Origin: a virus | Length of the DNA stretch: 64,000 nucleotides | Strand: one strand, 5' to 3' | Virus record (IMG/VR): IMGVR_UViG_3300042519_001962 | Location: 82,549-146,548 of that record | Shown here: in pieces, positions 8,281 through 15,913 of the stretch | How positions within the stretch are numbered: position 1 is the stretch's first letter | Layout of the letters: each line of letters starts with the position of its first letter | Position numbers and translations under genes: made by a program | The notes under the pieces: model-generated | Database searches by the model: none | The model's input: only the letters and a program-made list of their open reading frames with translations | What the model was told of the DNA's origin: nothing

Positions 8281-9575
8281 TATACTTTATTTAGTTTAGG
8301 TAATTCCATTTTGTTTTTGTTTAAATTTGGTAGGTTGAATGGTTTTACCTGCGGTATTCCCTTTTCATATCTTTCCATCATTTGTTTAAAAACTTCATGC
8401 ATTTTTTCTAATGTAAAATTCTTTAATGTGTTGGATTTTAATCCAGCCGATTGTTTTAAATGTACATCGTAATCATTAAATACCTTATATAATTTGTTGG
8501 CCGCATCTGAGTAGTTTACACTAAACCATTGTGCATTTGCTAATATAAATGTATCAACTGCGGATTCATCAATATTTGTTAATGAACCCTCTAAAAATAT
8601 AGTGTGTTCTTTTGGTAAGAAATCCATTTGTCCGCTCCACCCAGAAACAACAATTGGTTTACCGGTCATAGTGAATTCAGCTAATGGTCTACCATATCCT
8701 TCACCTTTAGTAAATGAAACCATTGCTTTAACTTTTGGATGATGGTATAATGATGCCATTTCATCATCAGTTAAATCACCATGTAAAAGATATACTTTAG
8801 GTGCATCCTTACCAAATGGTTTTAATATATTATCAATCTTATCTCTTGTAGCTTCTCTATCCATTACTGAAAATCCAGCATGTGAGGTTTTCATAATAAG
8901 ACCAGGTCTTTTATCTTTAGGTAGATATTTGAATACTGTAGCGAATGTTTTAATAACCATACCTACATCTTTCCTATCTTGCCCTAAATTTCCCTTTAAC
9001 CAATGCCCAACAAATAAGAAATTAAAATCAGTTTCTAATTTATCTAACTCAGTTAATGAGTTGACCGGGTTTGAGTAAATTTCAGTATTTACACCTTCGA
9101 ACAAAACTTCAACTGGTTTACTAATTCTGAACTCATTTACTATCTGCCCCGTTTGATTATTTTTTTCTTGATATGCAGTACCTAACATCAAATTCTTTGT
9201 GAATTGAGATGGTACTATAACCATATCCATTTTATTTGAACCATCAATAAATTCCTTTGGTAAAATAGTAGTTTCTACACCAGCAGTAATACCAATGTTA
9301 AAATTACCCTTTGCTTCAAATTCATTAGCAACGGACATCTGCATAAAGATATCCGGCTTTCGGTTCAATTCGGTAATTACATTTGCAAATACCTTTTTAC
9401 CAAATTCAGTTGTTTGGTCAACTTGATTTTGTGGAGTATTTCCCCATCTGGTTGGTACAACTTTAACATCGTACTTATCCATTTCAAATAAGCTTCGTAA
9501 GATATCTCTCGCATGGTCACCATAACCACTTCGAGTGAATACTGGAGCTTGATATACTAATAATGGTTTATTCAT
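8280..9575 (-). CDS. GT4-type glycosyltransferase
   Basis: 431 residues, two Rossmann domains. 'VYQAPVFTRSGYGDHARDIL' gives the N-terminal glycine-rich loop. 'NFLFVGHWLKGNLGQDRKD' begins the donor domain. 'SFTKGEGYGRPLAEFTMTG' carries the GT4 E-G-x-G-R-P-x-x-E signature binding the nucleotide-sugar donor. Cytoplasmic, no membrane segment. A gap of 17 nt separates it from a second, larger GT4 gene that is likely paralogous in fold. Confidence 0.8.
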   Translation of the reverse strand: MNKPLLVYQAPVFTRSGYGDHARDILRSLFEMDKYDVKVVPTRWGNTPQNQVDQTTEFGKKVFANVITELNRKPDIFMQMSVANEFEAKGNFNIGITAGVETTILPKEFIDGSNKMDMVIVPSQFTKNLMLGTAYQEKNNQTGQIVNEFRISKPVEVLFEGVNTEIYSNPVNSLTELDKLETDFNFLFVGHWLKGNLGQDRKDVGMVIKTFATVFKYLPKDKRPGLIMKTSHAGFSVMDREATRDKIDNILKPFGKDAPKVYLLHGDLTDDEMASLYHHPKVKAMVSFTKGEGYGRPLAEFTMTGKPIVVSGWSGQMDFLPKEHTIFLEGSLTNIDESAVDTFILANAQWFSVNYSDAANKLYKVFNDYDVHLKQSAGLKSNTLKNFTLEKMHEVFKQMMERYEKGIPQVKPFNLPNLNKNKMELPKLNKV

Positions 9576-9592
9576 AACTTTTTATTTTCTTC

Positions 9593-10984
9593 TTAATTCA
9601 ATTTAAATAGTTCGTATGATTTACGAGGTTTCCAATTTTCAAAGGTTCCTTCCATTCCATCAACTAATGTTTTACACATATTTTCTGAACTTAATCCTAT
9701 TTCACCAATGAAAGCTTCTCTTCCCTTTAATCCATTCTCTAAAAGAGTTTCTTTTGGTGTATTGTACATATCCATCATTGCTTTAGCAACATCATAGATA
9801 TCAACTTTATCATCCCAAATATATGGTGTTGGAACTGAACCTGTTAATGATTGTGCTCTACTCCATACAGGTCTAACCCAAGGTCCTGGTTCTAATTTAT
9901 CTTCCCAATCTCTCCAATTGTGAAGTGAACCAATTTTGATATAATCTTCCGAATTAACCAATTTTCCACTATCTTTATACCTAAAACCACATTGGTCTTG
10001 CAAACCACCAGTTACGTTTACGATAATTGGGGTACCAGCCATTATAGATTCAGCGGTTGTTAATCCAAATCCCTCATTACCAGCGATATTGATTGTTACA
10101 TCAGCCATATTGTATAGGTAATTTAATTCATTTGTAGTTCTACGTTTATCTGAAAATATAACGTTACAATTTGGTGCTAATGTACTATAAACCGTTGGTA
10201 AATCGGTACCATTTTCATCGATAGGTTGTGTGTGCATCACTAAGCAAACTTTAGATGCTTTTTCTTCACCCAATTCCTCACAAAATTGTTTAAATGCCAT
10301 AATAACATCAGATGGTTGTTTTCTACGAATATTTCGGTTTGACCAAAAGAATACAAAATCATATTCTTTACCACCTAATATCTCAGAACGAAATTCGGCT
10401 GGTACTTCTGTTGGGAAATATTCTTTTGAATTAATACCATGTGGTACATAGGATACCTGCCAATCTGAATGAGGTTTCCAAGTTGGCTTGTCCGTTAATG
10501 CGGTTAAACGGGATACGATACCATAGGTTTGACGAGAAATGCATCCAATCCAATCACAACTTTCGTAATAGTTACGATTATATAATGGGTCTGGTAAATC
10601 ATCCCAAATAGCGTAAAACATAATTGGAACATTTTGTCTAATCTCATGCTCCATCTCATATAACCAAATCCAATATCTCGGGTCGGTAAAGTGTAATATA
10701 GCATCAGGTTGTTCAGCGTTGATTAATTGTCTAACCAATCCAGCATCACCATATCCAGTCCAAGGTAGTATTTTAACACTAGCATCTGCTACACCAGTTT
10801 GAGCGGCAACATCAACAGATACATCCAATACTTTACCTTGCTCAGGGTGATTAATTGCGGCTCCTACTTGGAACCAATCGTACTTGTCAACAGTACCCAT
10901 TACTAATGCTTTGCTCATAGTGGCAATACCACTTGCCATTCGCAAATCATCAGAAAGCAATAAAATCTTTTTCTTTTTATTCAT
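9593..10984 (-). CDS. GT4-type glycosyltransferase
   Basis: 463 residues. The N-terminus 'ILLLSDDLRMASGIATMSKA' contains the acceptor-domain loop, 'FVFFWSNRNIRRKQPSDVI' starts the donor domain, and 'GNEGFGLTTAESIMAGTPII' is the classic GT4 E-x7-E donor motif. It is the best-conserved transferase of the cluster. Its transcription probably comes from the promoter in front of the RecB/Cas4-like gene, because only a 23-nt gap separates it from the small RHH gene. Confidence 0.85.
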   Translation of the reverse strand: MNKKKKILLLSDDLRMASGIATMSKALVMGTVDKYDWFQVGAAINHPEQGKVLDVSVDVAAQTGVADASVKILPWTGYGDAGLVRQLINAEQPDAILHFTDPRYWIWLYEMEHEIRQNVPIMFYAIWDDLPDPLYNRNYYESCDWIGCISRQTYGIVSRLTALTDKPTWKPHSDWQVSYVPHGINSKEYFPTEVPAEFRSEILGGKEYDFVFFWSNRNIRRKQPSDVIMAFKQFCEELGEEKASKVCLVMHTQPIDENGTDLPTVYSTLAPNCNVIFSDKRRTTNELNYLYNMADVTINIAGNEGFGLTTAESIMAGTPIIVNVTGGLQDQCGFRYKDSGKLVNSEDYIKIGSLHNWRDWEDKLEPGPWVRPVWSRAQSLTGSVPTPYIWDDKVDIYDVAKAMMDMYNTPKETLLENGLKGREAFIGEIGLSSENMCKTLVDGMEGTFENWKPRKSYELFKLN

Positions 10985-11007
10985 AACTTATTGAAATAAC
11001 TTTTTTT

Positions 11008-11205
11008 TTAAAATTGAGAACCAGAGATTTGTAATTTCAGATATTCGTTCATTTCGTTTCTGAATTTTTCATCTGTAACATATCTCTCTACAGTTCTATT
11101 TACTAATTTTTGTAAGGTAACATCCGATTCAAAAGATACACTTTTAAAATTCGAATATACTCCCTTTAGAATCTTAACAGTTGTTAATTTTGTTTGGGTT
11201 TCCAT
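11008..11205 (-). CDS. Small ribbon-helix-helix-like protein
   Basis: 65 residues. 'TKLTTVKILKGVY' fits the DNA-contacting beta strand of a MetJ/Arc/CopG fold, followed by helices 'LQKLVNRTVERYV' and 'EKFRNEMNEYLKLQI'. Small RHH proteins act as dimeric DNA-binding repressors, and many T4-like phages encode them. Located just upstream of the glycosyltransferase operon and downstream of the nuclease gene, it could regulate either; that is inference. The 49 nt before it are very AT-rich with no clear early-type promoter. Confidence 0.55.
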   Translation of the reverse strand: METQTKLTTVKILKGVYSNFKSVSFESDVTLQKLVNRTVERYVTDEKFRNEMNEYLKLQISGSQF

Positions 11206-11254
11206 ATTGTTTATATTAATTTATATATATAAGTATATGGATATTTATTTTTCG

Positions 11255-12121
11255 TTAAGAAATCCCATCACATAAACCTCGTTGGCCGAATTCACAAAAT
11301 TTACAATTCTTTTTTCGTTCTCCGGGGTTTTTTGGATATGGAACATCTCTAAATTTACCCTCATCATCAAATACACTATTCACAAATTCCATAAACTCAC
11401 CATATACTTTATTTACAGTTGGTTTTCCAGATGCAGGAATGTGTTTTGACATATATGGAATTGGAAATGGAGCCTCTTCAGGCATTTTCCTTCTCATAAT
11501 CTGATACTCTACTTTGATTTTATCCAAAGGAATATTAAATAATTCAGAATAATATTTTTTATAGATTATAATCTGAGCGTTCTTTAACTTATCAGCTTTT
11601 TGGTACTTATTCCATCCCATTGTTGATGTTTTTAAATCAATGATGATAATTTCACCAGTTGATAAATCTCTCATTACAATATCGATAAATCCAATAAGAT
11701 ATACACCTTCTTTAATAGGTGCATTAAGTGGAATTTCAATTCCAACTAATTCAAACCCAGTTTTAGTGTAGAACTTATCTAATTTCTTTTTGAACCACTC
11801 AAGGATTCTTCTACCATCACCATAGAACTCTTCTAACTCCAATTGGGTACATATTACACCCGAACTAAGTTTTTCAGTTTCTTTGATATATTCTTTACGC
11901 ATCCATTCTAATAATAACTTATCAGTATCAATTAGTTCCGCTTGCTTTTTAGAAACCCCATACATAACCGAAAGGAAATGTTGGATTGTTTCGTGCATTG
12001 CGGTTCCAAAGAGTGTATGAATATTGGCAGAACTTTCACCCAACTTATCGATGTATCTCAACTTATATTGTTGAGGACATGAACTCCATGTTGAGAATTG
12101 TGAAAAACTTACTTTTGCCAT
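11255..12121 (-). CDS. RecB/Cas4-like PD-(D/E)XK nuclease with Fe-S cysteines
   Basis: 288 residues. N-terminal 'FSQFSTWSSCPQQYKLRYI' carries the first cysteine, 'FGTAMHETIQHFL' the histidine block, 'YLIGFIDIVMRD' and 'IIIIDLKTSTMGW' the catalytic D and D-x-K of the nuclease core, and 'CKFCEFGQRGLCDG' the three C-terminal cysteines that with the first would hold a 4Fe-4S cluster. This is the AddB/Cas4-type arrangement; such nucleases process DNA ends during recombination. A well-formed early-type promoter lies just before its ATG. Confidence 0.8.
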   Translation of the reverse strand: MAKVSFSQFSTWSSCPQQYKLRYIDKLGESSANIHTLFGTAMHETIQHFLSVMYGVSKKQAELIDTDKLLLEWMRKEYIKETEKLSSGVICTQLELEEFYGDGRRILEWFKKKLDKFYTKTGFELVGIEIPLNAPIKEGVYLIGFIDIVMRDLSTGEIIIIDLKTSTMGWNKYQKADKLKNAQIIIYKKYYSELFNIPLDKIKVEYQIMRRKMPEEAPFPIPYMSKHIPASGKPTVNKVYGEFMEFVNSVFDDEGKFRDVPYPKNPGERKKNCKFCEFGQRGLCDGIS

Positions 12122-12139
12122 AACTTTAATTTTATATTA

Positions 12140-12171
12140 CAAATATACAAAAAAAGTTTGGATTTTCCAAA
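12140..12171 (-). promoter_or_regulatory. Early-type promoter (-33/-7) for the nuclease operon
   Basis: On the minus strand: TTTGGAAA (12164-12171), 16 nt, TATATTTG (12140-12147), ending 18 nt before the ATG at 12121. This fits the Bacteroidota -7 consensus TAnnTTTG. The -33 box lies inside the preceding terminator hairpin. Confidence 0.8.
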
Positions 12172-12175
12172 CTTT
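12153..12175 (-). terminator. Intrinsic terminator of the clamp/clamp-loader unit
   Basis: A perfect 9-bp stem AAAGTTTGG / CCAAACTTT with a 5-nt loop. On the minus strand it is followed by a T run, giving a rho-independent terminator about 10 nt after the gp62 stop codon. It overlaps the -33 box of the next promoter. Confidence 0.8.
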
Positions 12176-12185
12176 AATTGATTTA

Positions 12186-12635
12186 TTATACGTTTATTTT
12201 TAGTTTTTTTATCACTTTTGGGTCTGTCCCATAGTTTTCAGCCAACTCAATAATTTTTTGTTTACCAGTGTGAGATGCATATAATATCTTTAGATAATCT
12301 TCTGCTTCTATCTTTGATACTTCATAGTTTTTAGCTACCAAATCTATTAACCATCCCTCATACTTATCAGCACCCTTTGGTTTGATGTATTTCATAAAAT
12401 GTCTACCCTTTGGGAGTAAATCAATTAAAGCCAAATACATTGCTTTAGGTGGTACTTCCTGAAGATATGGTTGAACACTAGCGATAGTTTCTACCCACTC
12501 ATATTTCATAGATAGAAAACGGAGTACCATATAGTTTGACCAGGTCTTACGGTCACTCTCATCCAATGTATCCCAATACTTAGGGTTTTGAACATTGGTT
12601 ATTTGTGTAATATGGTCAAAAAGGGTAGCTGCCAT
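12186..12635 (-). CDS. 62: Clamp-loader small subunit, gp62-like
   Basis: 149 residues. The pattern 'WSNYMVLRFLSMKYEW' followed by helical 'PPKAMYLALIDLLPKGRHFM' and 'YIK' matches the gp62 family of T4-like phages. gp62 joins the gp44 ATPase to form the clamp loader that opens gp45 on DNA. The ATG overlaps the stop of the zinc-ribbon gene by one base, and gp44 lies just beyond, the expected neighbourhood. Identity rests on motif plus context. Confidence 0.7.
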   Translation of the reverse strand: MAATLFDHITQITNVQNPKYWDTLDESDRKTWSNYMVLRFLSMKYEWVETIASVQPYLQEVPPKAMYLALIDLLPKGRHFMKYIKPKGADKYEGWLIDLVAKNYEVSKIEAEDYLKILYASHTGKQKIIELAENYGTDPKVIKKLKINV

Positions 12636-12949
12636 TACTTAGTTTGTTCGTTTGTATTTTGCTTATCTAATTGTTCTAATACTCTCAATTCAGGTGGCAT
12701 CAATTCCTCACATACTTCACCACAATTACCACAAATAAAGATATCAATTGGGATAACTACATCTTGTGGTGTTCCAGTTAGTAACTTTGATATTTTTCTA
12801 AACTTACCACCAGTTACAAATGTATCGTATCCACATTTTTCACATAAGATTGGTTTAGATTTACCTATATCTATTTTTGGTCCACCAGCTTGCGCTTCAG
12901 CTGATGGTTTTTGTGGTTTCCCACTATTCATTCCTAATACTTTCGCCAT
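12635..12949 (-). CDS. Zinc-ribbon protein between gp44 and gp62
   Basis: 104 residues. Two CxxC pairs, 'CEKCGYDTF' and 'CGNCGEVCEEL', about 35 residues apart, form a zinc ribbon. The N-terminal 30 residues are low-complexity (Pro, Gly, Lys, Ala). The gene overlaps gp44 and gp62 by one base each, so it is translated with the clamp loader. T4 itself has no gene here. A DNA- or RNA-polymerase-binding adaptor role is possible but unproven. Confidence 0.65.
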   Translation of the reverse strand: MAKVLGMNSGKPQKPSAEAQAGGPKIDIGKSKPILCEKCGYDTFVTGGKFRKISKLLTGTPQDVVIPIDIFICGNCGEVCEELMPPELRVLEQLDKQNTNEQTK

Positions 12950-13896
12950 TATACTAAATTTAAAATTTCAATTAAACACGCTGCCATTGGGATTTCCTTA
13001 TCAATTGAATTGAAATGGTTACTTTGCCCTTGTGATAATGCAATAATAACATTTGCTGTGTTAGATGGAGCGTATTCATCTACCTTATCATATAATAATG
13101 TAAACAATTCAGTAAAGTCAGTAACTCTACTATCAATAATTGTTTGCCTCATATTCATATACTTATTTCTCTTATCATCTTTTGATTTAAGAATATCCAA
13201 AACTTTCATTTTGTAATCGTTTTCCAATAGATTTTTTGTATCTACTTTCAACTCACCTTTTACTGAATTTAATTGACAGGTATTGATAATCTTACGAATA
13301 TCAGGATACCCAGCATCAATAATTGGTACCAAATCTTTAACTTCGAATTTTACTCCTTCATTGTTAAGGATTTTACTAACCTGTACTGCAACATCTTTTT
13401 TAGTTGGAGGTACAATTTGGAAAGTTTGGCAACGAGATTGAATCGGGTCAATTACCTTCTCAACATAATTACAAGTCAAAATGAATCTACAATGTCCACT
13501 AAACGTTTCCATTAAGTTACGAAGAATTGCCTGTGCATTTTGAGTCATATAATCAAACTCATCCAAAATTACAATCTTCCATTTCTTAAAACCCTGTGAT
13601 GATGCAAAGTTGGTAACTTTATTACGAACTGTCTCCACATTGTTTTCAGATGATGCGTTTATAATCATATAATCACATTCAATTGATTTTACAATCAATT
13701 TTGCTAATGTAGTTTTACCCGTACCAGCTCTACCATACAATAAAAGATGTGGTACATCACCAGTTTCTAAATAACCCGCTACCTTTGCTTTAAGGTGTTC
13801 GTTACCTACATAATCATCTAATCGAGTAGGTCTATATGATTCAACCCACAATGAATTATCTACTTTTTCTTCTATACTTTGTTCGAAAAATGCCAT
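12949..13896 (-). CDS. 44: Clamp-loader large subunit, gp44-like AAA+ ATPase
   Basis: 315 residues. 'VESYRPTRLDDYVGNEHLK' is the standard opening, Walker A reads 'LLYGRAGTGKTTLAKLIV', Walker B reads 'KIVILDEFDYM', and 'PIQSRCQTF' gives the SRC arginine finger. It hydrolyses ATP to load the gp45 clamp. Length matches T4 gp44 (319). Lies 16 nt after the DUF4338 gene and overlaps the zinc-ribbon gene. Confidence 0.95.
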   Translation of the reverse strand: MAFFEQSIEEKVDNSLWVESYRPTRLDDYVGNEHLKAKVAGYLETGDVPHLLLYGRAGTGKTTLAKLIVKSIECDYMIINASSENNVETVRNKVTNFASSQGFKKWKIVILDEFDYMTQNAQAILRNLMETFSGHCRFILTCNYVEKVIDPIQSRCQTFQIVPPTKKDVAVQVSKILNNEGVKFEVKDLVPIIDAGYPDIRKIINTCQLNSVKGELKVDTKNLLENDYKMKVLDILKSKDDKRNKYMNMRQTIIDSRVTDFTELFTLLYDKVDEYAPSNTANVIIALSQGQSNHFNSIDKEIPMAACLIEILNLV

Positions 13897-13912
13897 TTTG
13901 TTTTTTTATTTA

Positions 13913-15133
13913 TTATCTACCTACTTCACTCAATCTCTGAGCCTTAAAATCTTCCCATTCTACACCAATACCATCTATGTAATATAAATGTTCCGGTTTT
14001 AATCTACCTTCATCATGCAACTTAGAATATCTCTTAATTGCCTGTCTTTTCCACCACTTATTAATGTAATCATATCCTTCAGCGAACTTTGGTTTCATTA
14101 CCAATTCAGATTCTTCAATTTCTGAACGTAGGAACTCAGGTCCATTTTCATAAATCATAGCGAGATATACACCTCGTTTAAACCCATGATGATATTCATT
14201 TGCTTTAATGTTACATTCTTTGAATATCTGTCCCAAAATCTTTTGTTTAATACCACTTACAGGTCCACTAGCTCCTTCACCAGTACCCATATTAGCCCCA
14301 TTACGGATTCGTTCGTTTGTGATAGCAGTTTGATACCACTCTGCACGATTTTCCTTAATCCATTGATGCCAAGGGTCATAGAATTTATCATCCGGCTTTA
14401 AACTAATTTTACCAGCTGATTCACCTAATGTTTTAAAGTGAGGAATTCCATTGTATTGTGAATGTATTCCATAAAGGGAAGTTGTACCAACTGCTATTAG
14501 AGTTTGTCCGTACTTCTTTTTCCAAAATTCCCTAACTTCCGGAACCGTAGTCATCATTGCGGTTAACTTACCCCCTAAGAAGTTGTAACCAAGTGGCTGA
14601 GTACATACAATAGATGATGCAATAGTTGTATAGTTAAGTTTACCTTTAGCAAATTTATCTTCCTTAGTCCAACCAATGTAGTTATCTCTAACACCCATTG
14701 CGGTTACATCGGATGCTAATGAAACTAATCCTAACAATTTACCACTATTCCTATCTTTTATAAATATCTTCACATTTCGACCAGGATTTGCTGTCCAACT
14801 CATTGTGTGAATCATTTTACGAACATAAGTCCATTTGGTAGATTGTACTGCATCATCTTCAACAATCTCAACATAAGGGTCTAACTCTTCGATTTCTCTA
14901 ATAGTTAGTTCCTTATTATTGATATCAGTTGGTTTCCATTGAGTATCATATAGAGATGCCATTTGGGATTTATCCCTAAACATAGATTCCTCCTGCAACT
15001 CTACCCATTTTTTGTATAAGGTTTGTTCTTCTACACTCATTGTCATAAGGTAGTTCATATTTTCGATGAGTTTTTGTTTCTCATCTTCAAATACAAATAT
15101 TGGTTTTTGCGGTTCGGTATCCCAAAAGCTCAT
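13913..15133 (-). CDS. DUF4338/DruA-like protein
   Basis: 406 residues. The central part has the DUF4338 layout: 'LLGLVSLASDV', then 'VRDNYIGWTKEDK', then 'LNYTTIASSIVCTQP' with 'NFLGGKLTAMM', then 'FWKKKYGQTLIAVGTTSLYG' (the YG-x-x-L-x-x-x-x-T-T/F block) and 'HFKTLGESAGK'. The domain is best known from DruA of the Druantia anti-phage system and occurs in transposons and phages; its biochemistry is poorly defined. Here it is embedded between clamp and clamp loader. The C-terminal third is basic and helical. The assignment is by motif pattern only. Confidence 0.55.
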   Translation of the reverse strand: MSFWDTEPQKPIFVFEDEKQKLIENMNYLMTMSVEEQTLYKKWVELQEESMFRDKSQMASLYDTQWKPTDINNKELTIREIEELDPYVEIVEDDAVQSTKWTYVRKMIHTMSWTANPGRNVKIFIKDRNSGKLLGLVSLASDVTAMGVRDNYIGWTKEDKFAKGKLNYTTIASSIVCTQPLGYNFLGGKLTAMMTTVPEVREFWKKKYGQTLIAVGTTSLYGIHSQYNGIPHFKTLGESAGKISLKPDDKFYDPWHQWIKENRAEWYQTAITNERIRNGANMGTGEGASGPVSGIKQKILGQIFKECNIKANEYHHGFKRGVYLAMIYENGPEFLRSEIEESELVMKPKFAEGYDYINKWWKRQAIKRYSKLHDEGRLKPEHLYYIDGIGVEWEDFKAQRLSEVGR

Positions 15134-15153
15134 ATGCTACTTTTTAGTTGTTA

Positions 15154-15849
15154 TTATTTAATCTCTACTAAGTAATAATTTGATACATAGTCACCATCGG
15201 TAAATGATAACGTTGCCAATCCCTGTGATGAGATTTGTAATGATGAGGTTGTTGAACCTCTATTAGCCATTAAGATAGCTTTTAGGTATTTTGCTGAGAA
15301 TGCAATTGCATCCACATTACCTTCACATTTACAATCTACACCAATTGAGATTCGGTTAGAGTTTATTGATGAGTATCCTAAGATAATTTCACCTTTACCA
15401 TCTTTACAAGTGAATGTAAATGTATCAGCGTCAGCTAATGCTCCTTTAGATTTGATGAATTTATTAATAAACTCATTATCTAATGTAATATTTACATTGA
15501 ATGGTGGAAGTGCTTTCAAGTCAGGTACCGATGGGATAACTGATGGTGCTGCCAACATATACTGAACTTTTGTTCCTTTATCAGAGAACTTCAATGCCCC
15601 AGTAACTTCCTCAACAGTGATACCATTATCTAATACACTTAACAAACCTCTTAATTGAGATGTGGTGTAAATACCGAACTCACCATTTGGGAATTCCGAT
15701 TCTACTACACTTACATCACCTAATAAGGTTTTGTCATCTGAAATCATTCTAACTGATACGCTTGTATCATCTGATTTTAACATTACTGATTCTACTTCAC
15801 CACCAAGGTTGTAACGATTGATGAAGCCATCTAATTTTAATTTTTCCAT
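15154..15849 (-). CDS. 45: Sliding clamp, gp45-like
   Basis: 231 residues, equal to T4 gp45 (228). The two-domain beta-rich pattern is visible, with 'FPNGEFGIYTTSQLRGLLSV' and, in the second half, 'DAIAFSAKYLKAILMANRG'. The C-terminus 'ATLSFTDGDYVSNYYLVEI' is typical of viral PCNA-like clamps. It trimerises around DNA as a processivity factor for the adjacent family B polymerase. First gene after the early-type promoter at 15882-15913. Confidence 0.85.
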   Translation of the reverse strand: MEKLKLDGFINRYNLGGEVESVMLKSDDTSVSVRMISDDKTLLGDVSVVESEFPNGEFGIYTTSQLRGLLSVLDNGITVEEVTGALKFSDKGTKVQYMLAAPSVIPSVPDLKALPPFNVNITLDNEFINKFIKSKGALADADTFTFTCKDGKGEIILGYSSINSNRISIGVDCKCEGNVDAIAFSAKYLKAILMANRGSTTSSLQISSQGLATLSFTDGDYVSNYYLVEIK

Positions 15850-15881
15850 AATTTAATTTTAAGTTTTACTTTTTTGTTATA

Positions 15882-15913
15882 CAAATATACGAATTATTTT
15901 CCACATTTCCAAA
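15882..15913 (-). promoter_or_regulatory. Early-type promoter for the clamp operon
   Basis: Minus strand: TTTGGAAA (15906-15913), 16 nt, TATATTTG (15882-15889) with the extended TTCG just before the -7 box. It begins one base after the polymerase stop codon and drives gp45, the DUF4338 gene, gp44, the zinc-ribbon gene and gp62, ending at the terminator at 12153. Confidence 0.85.
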
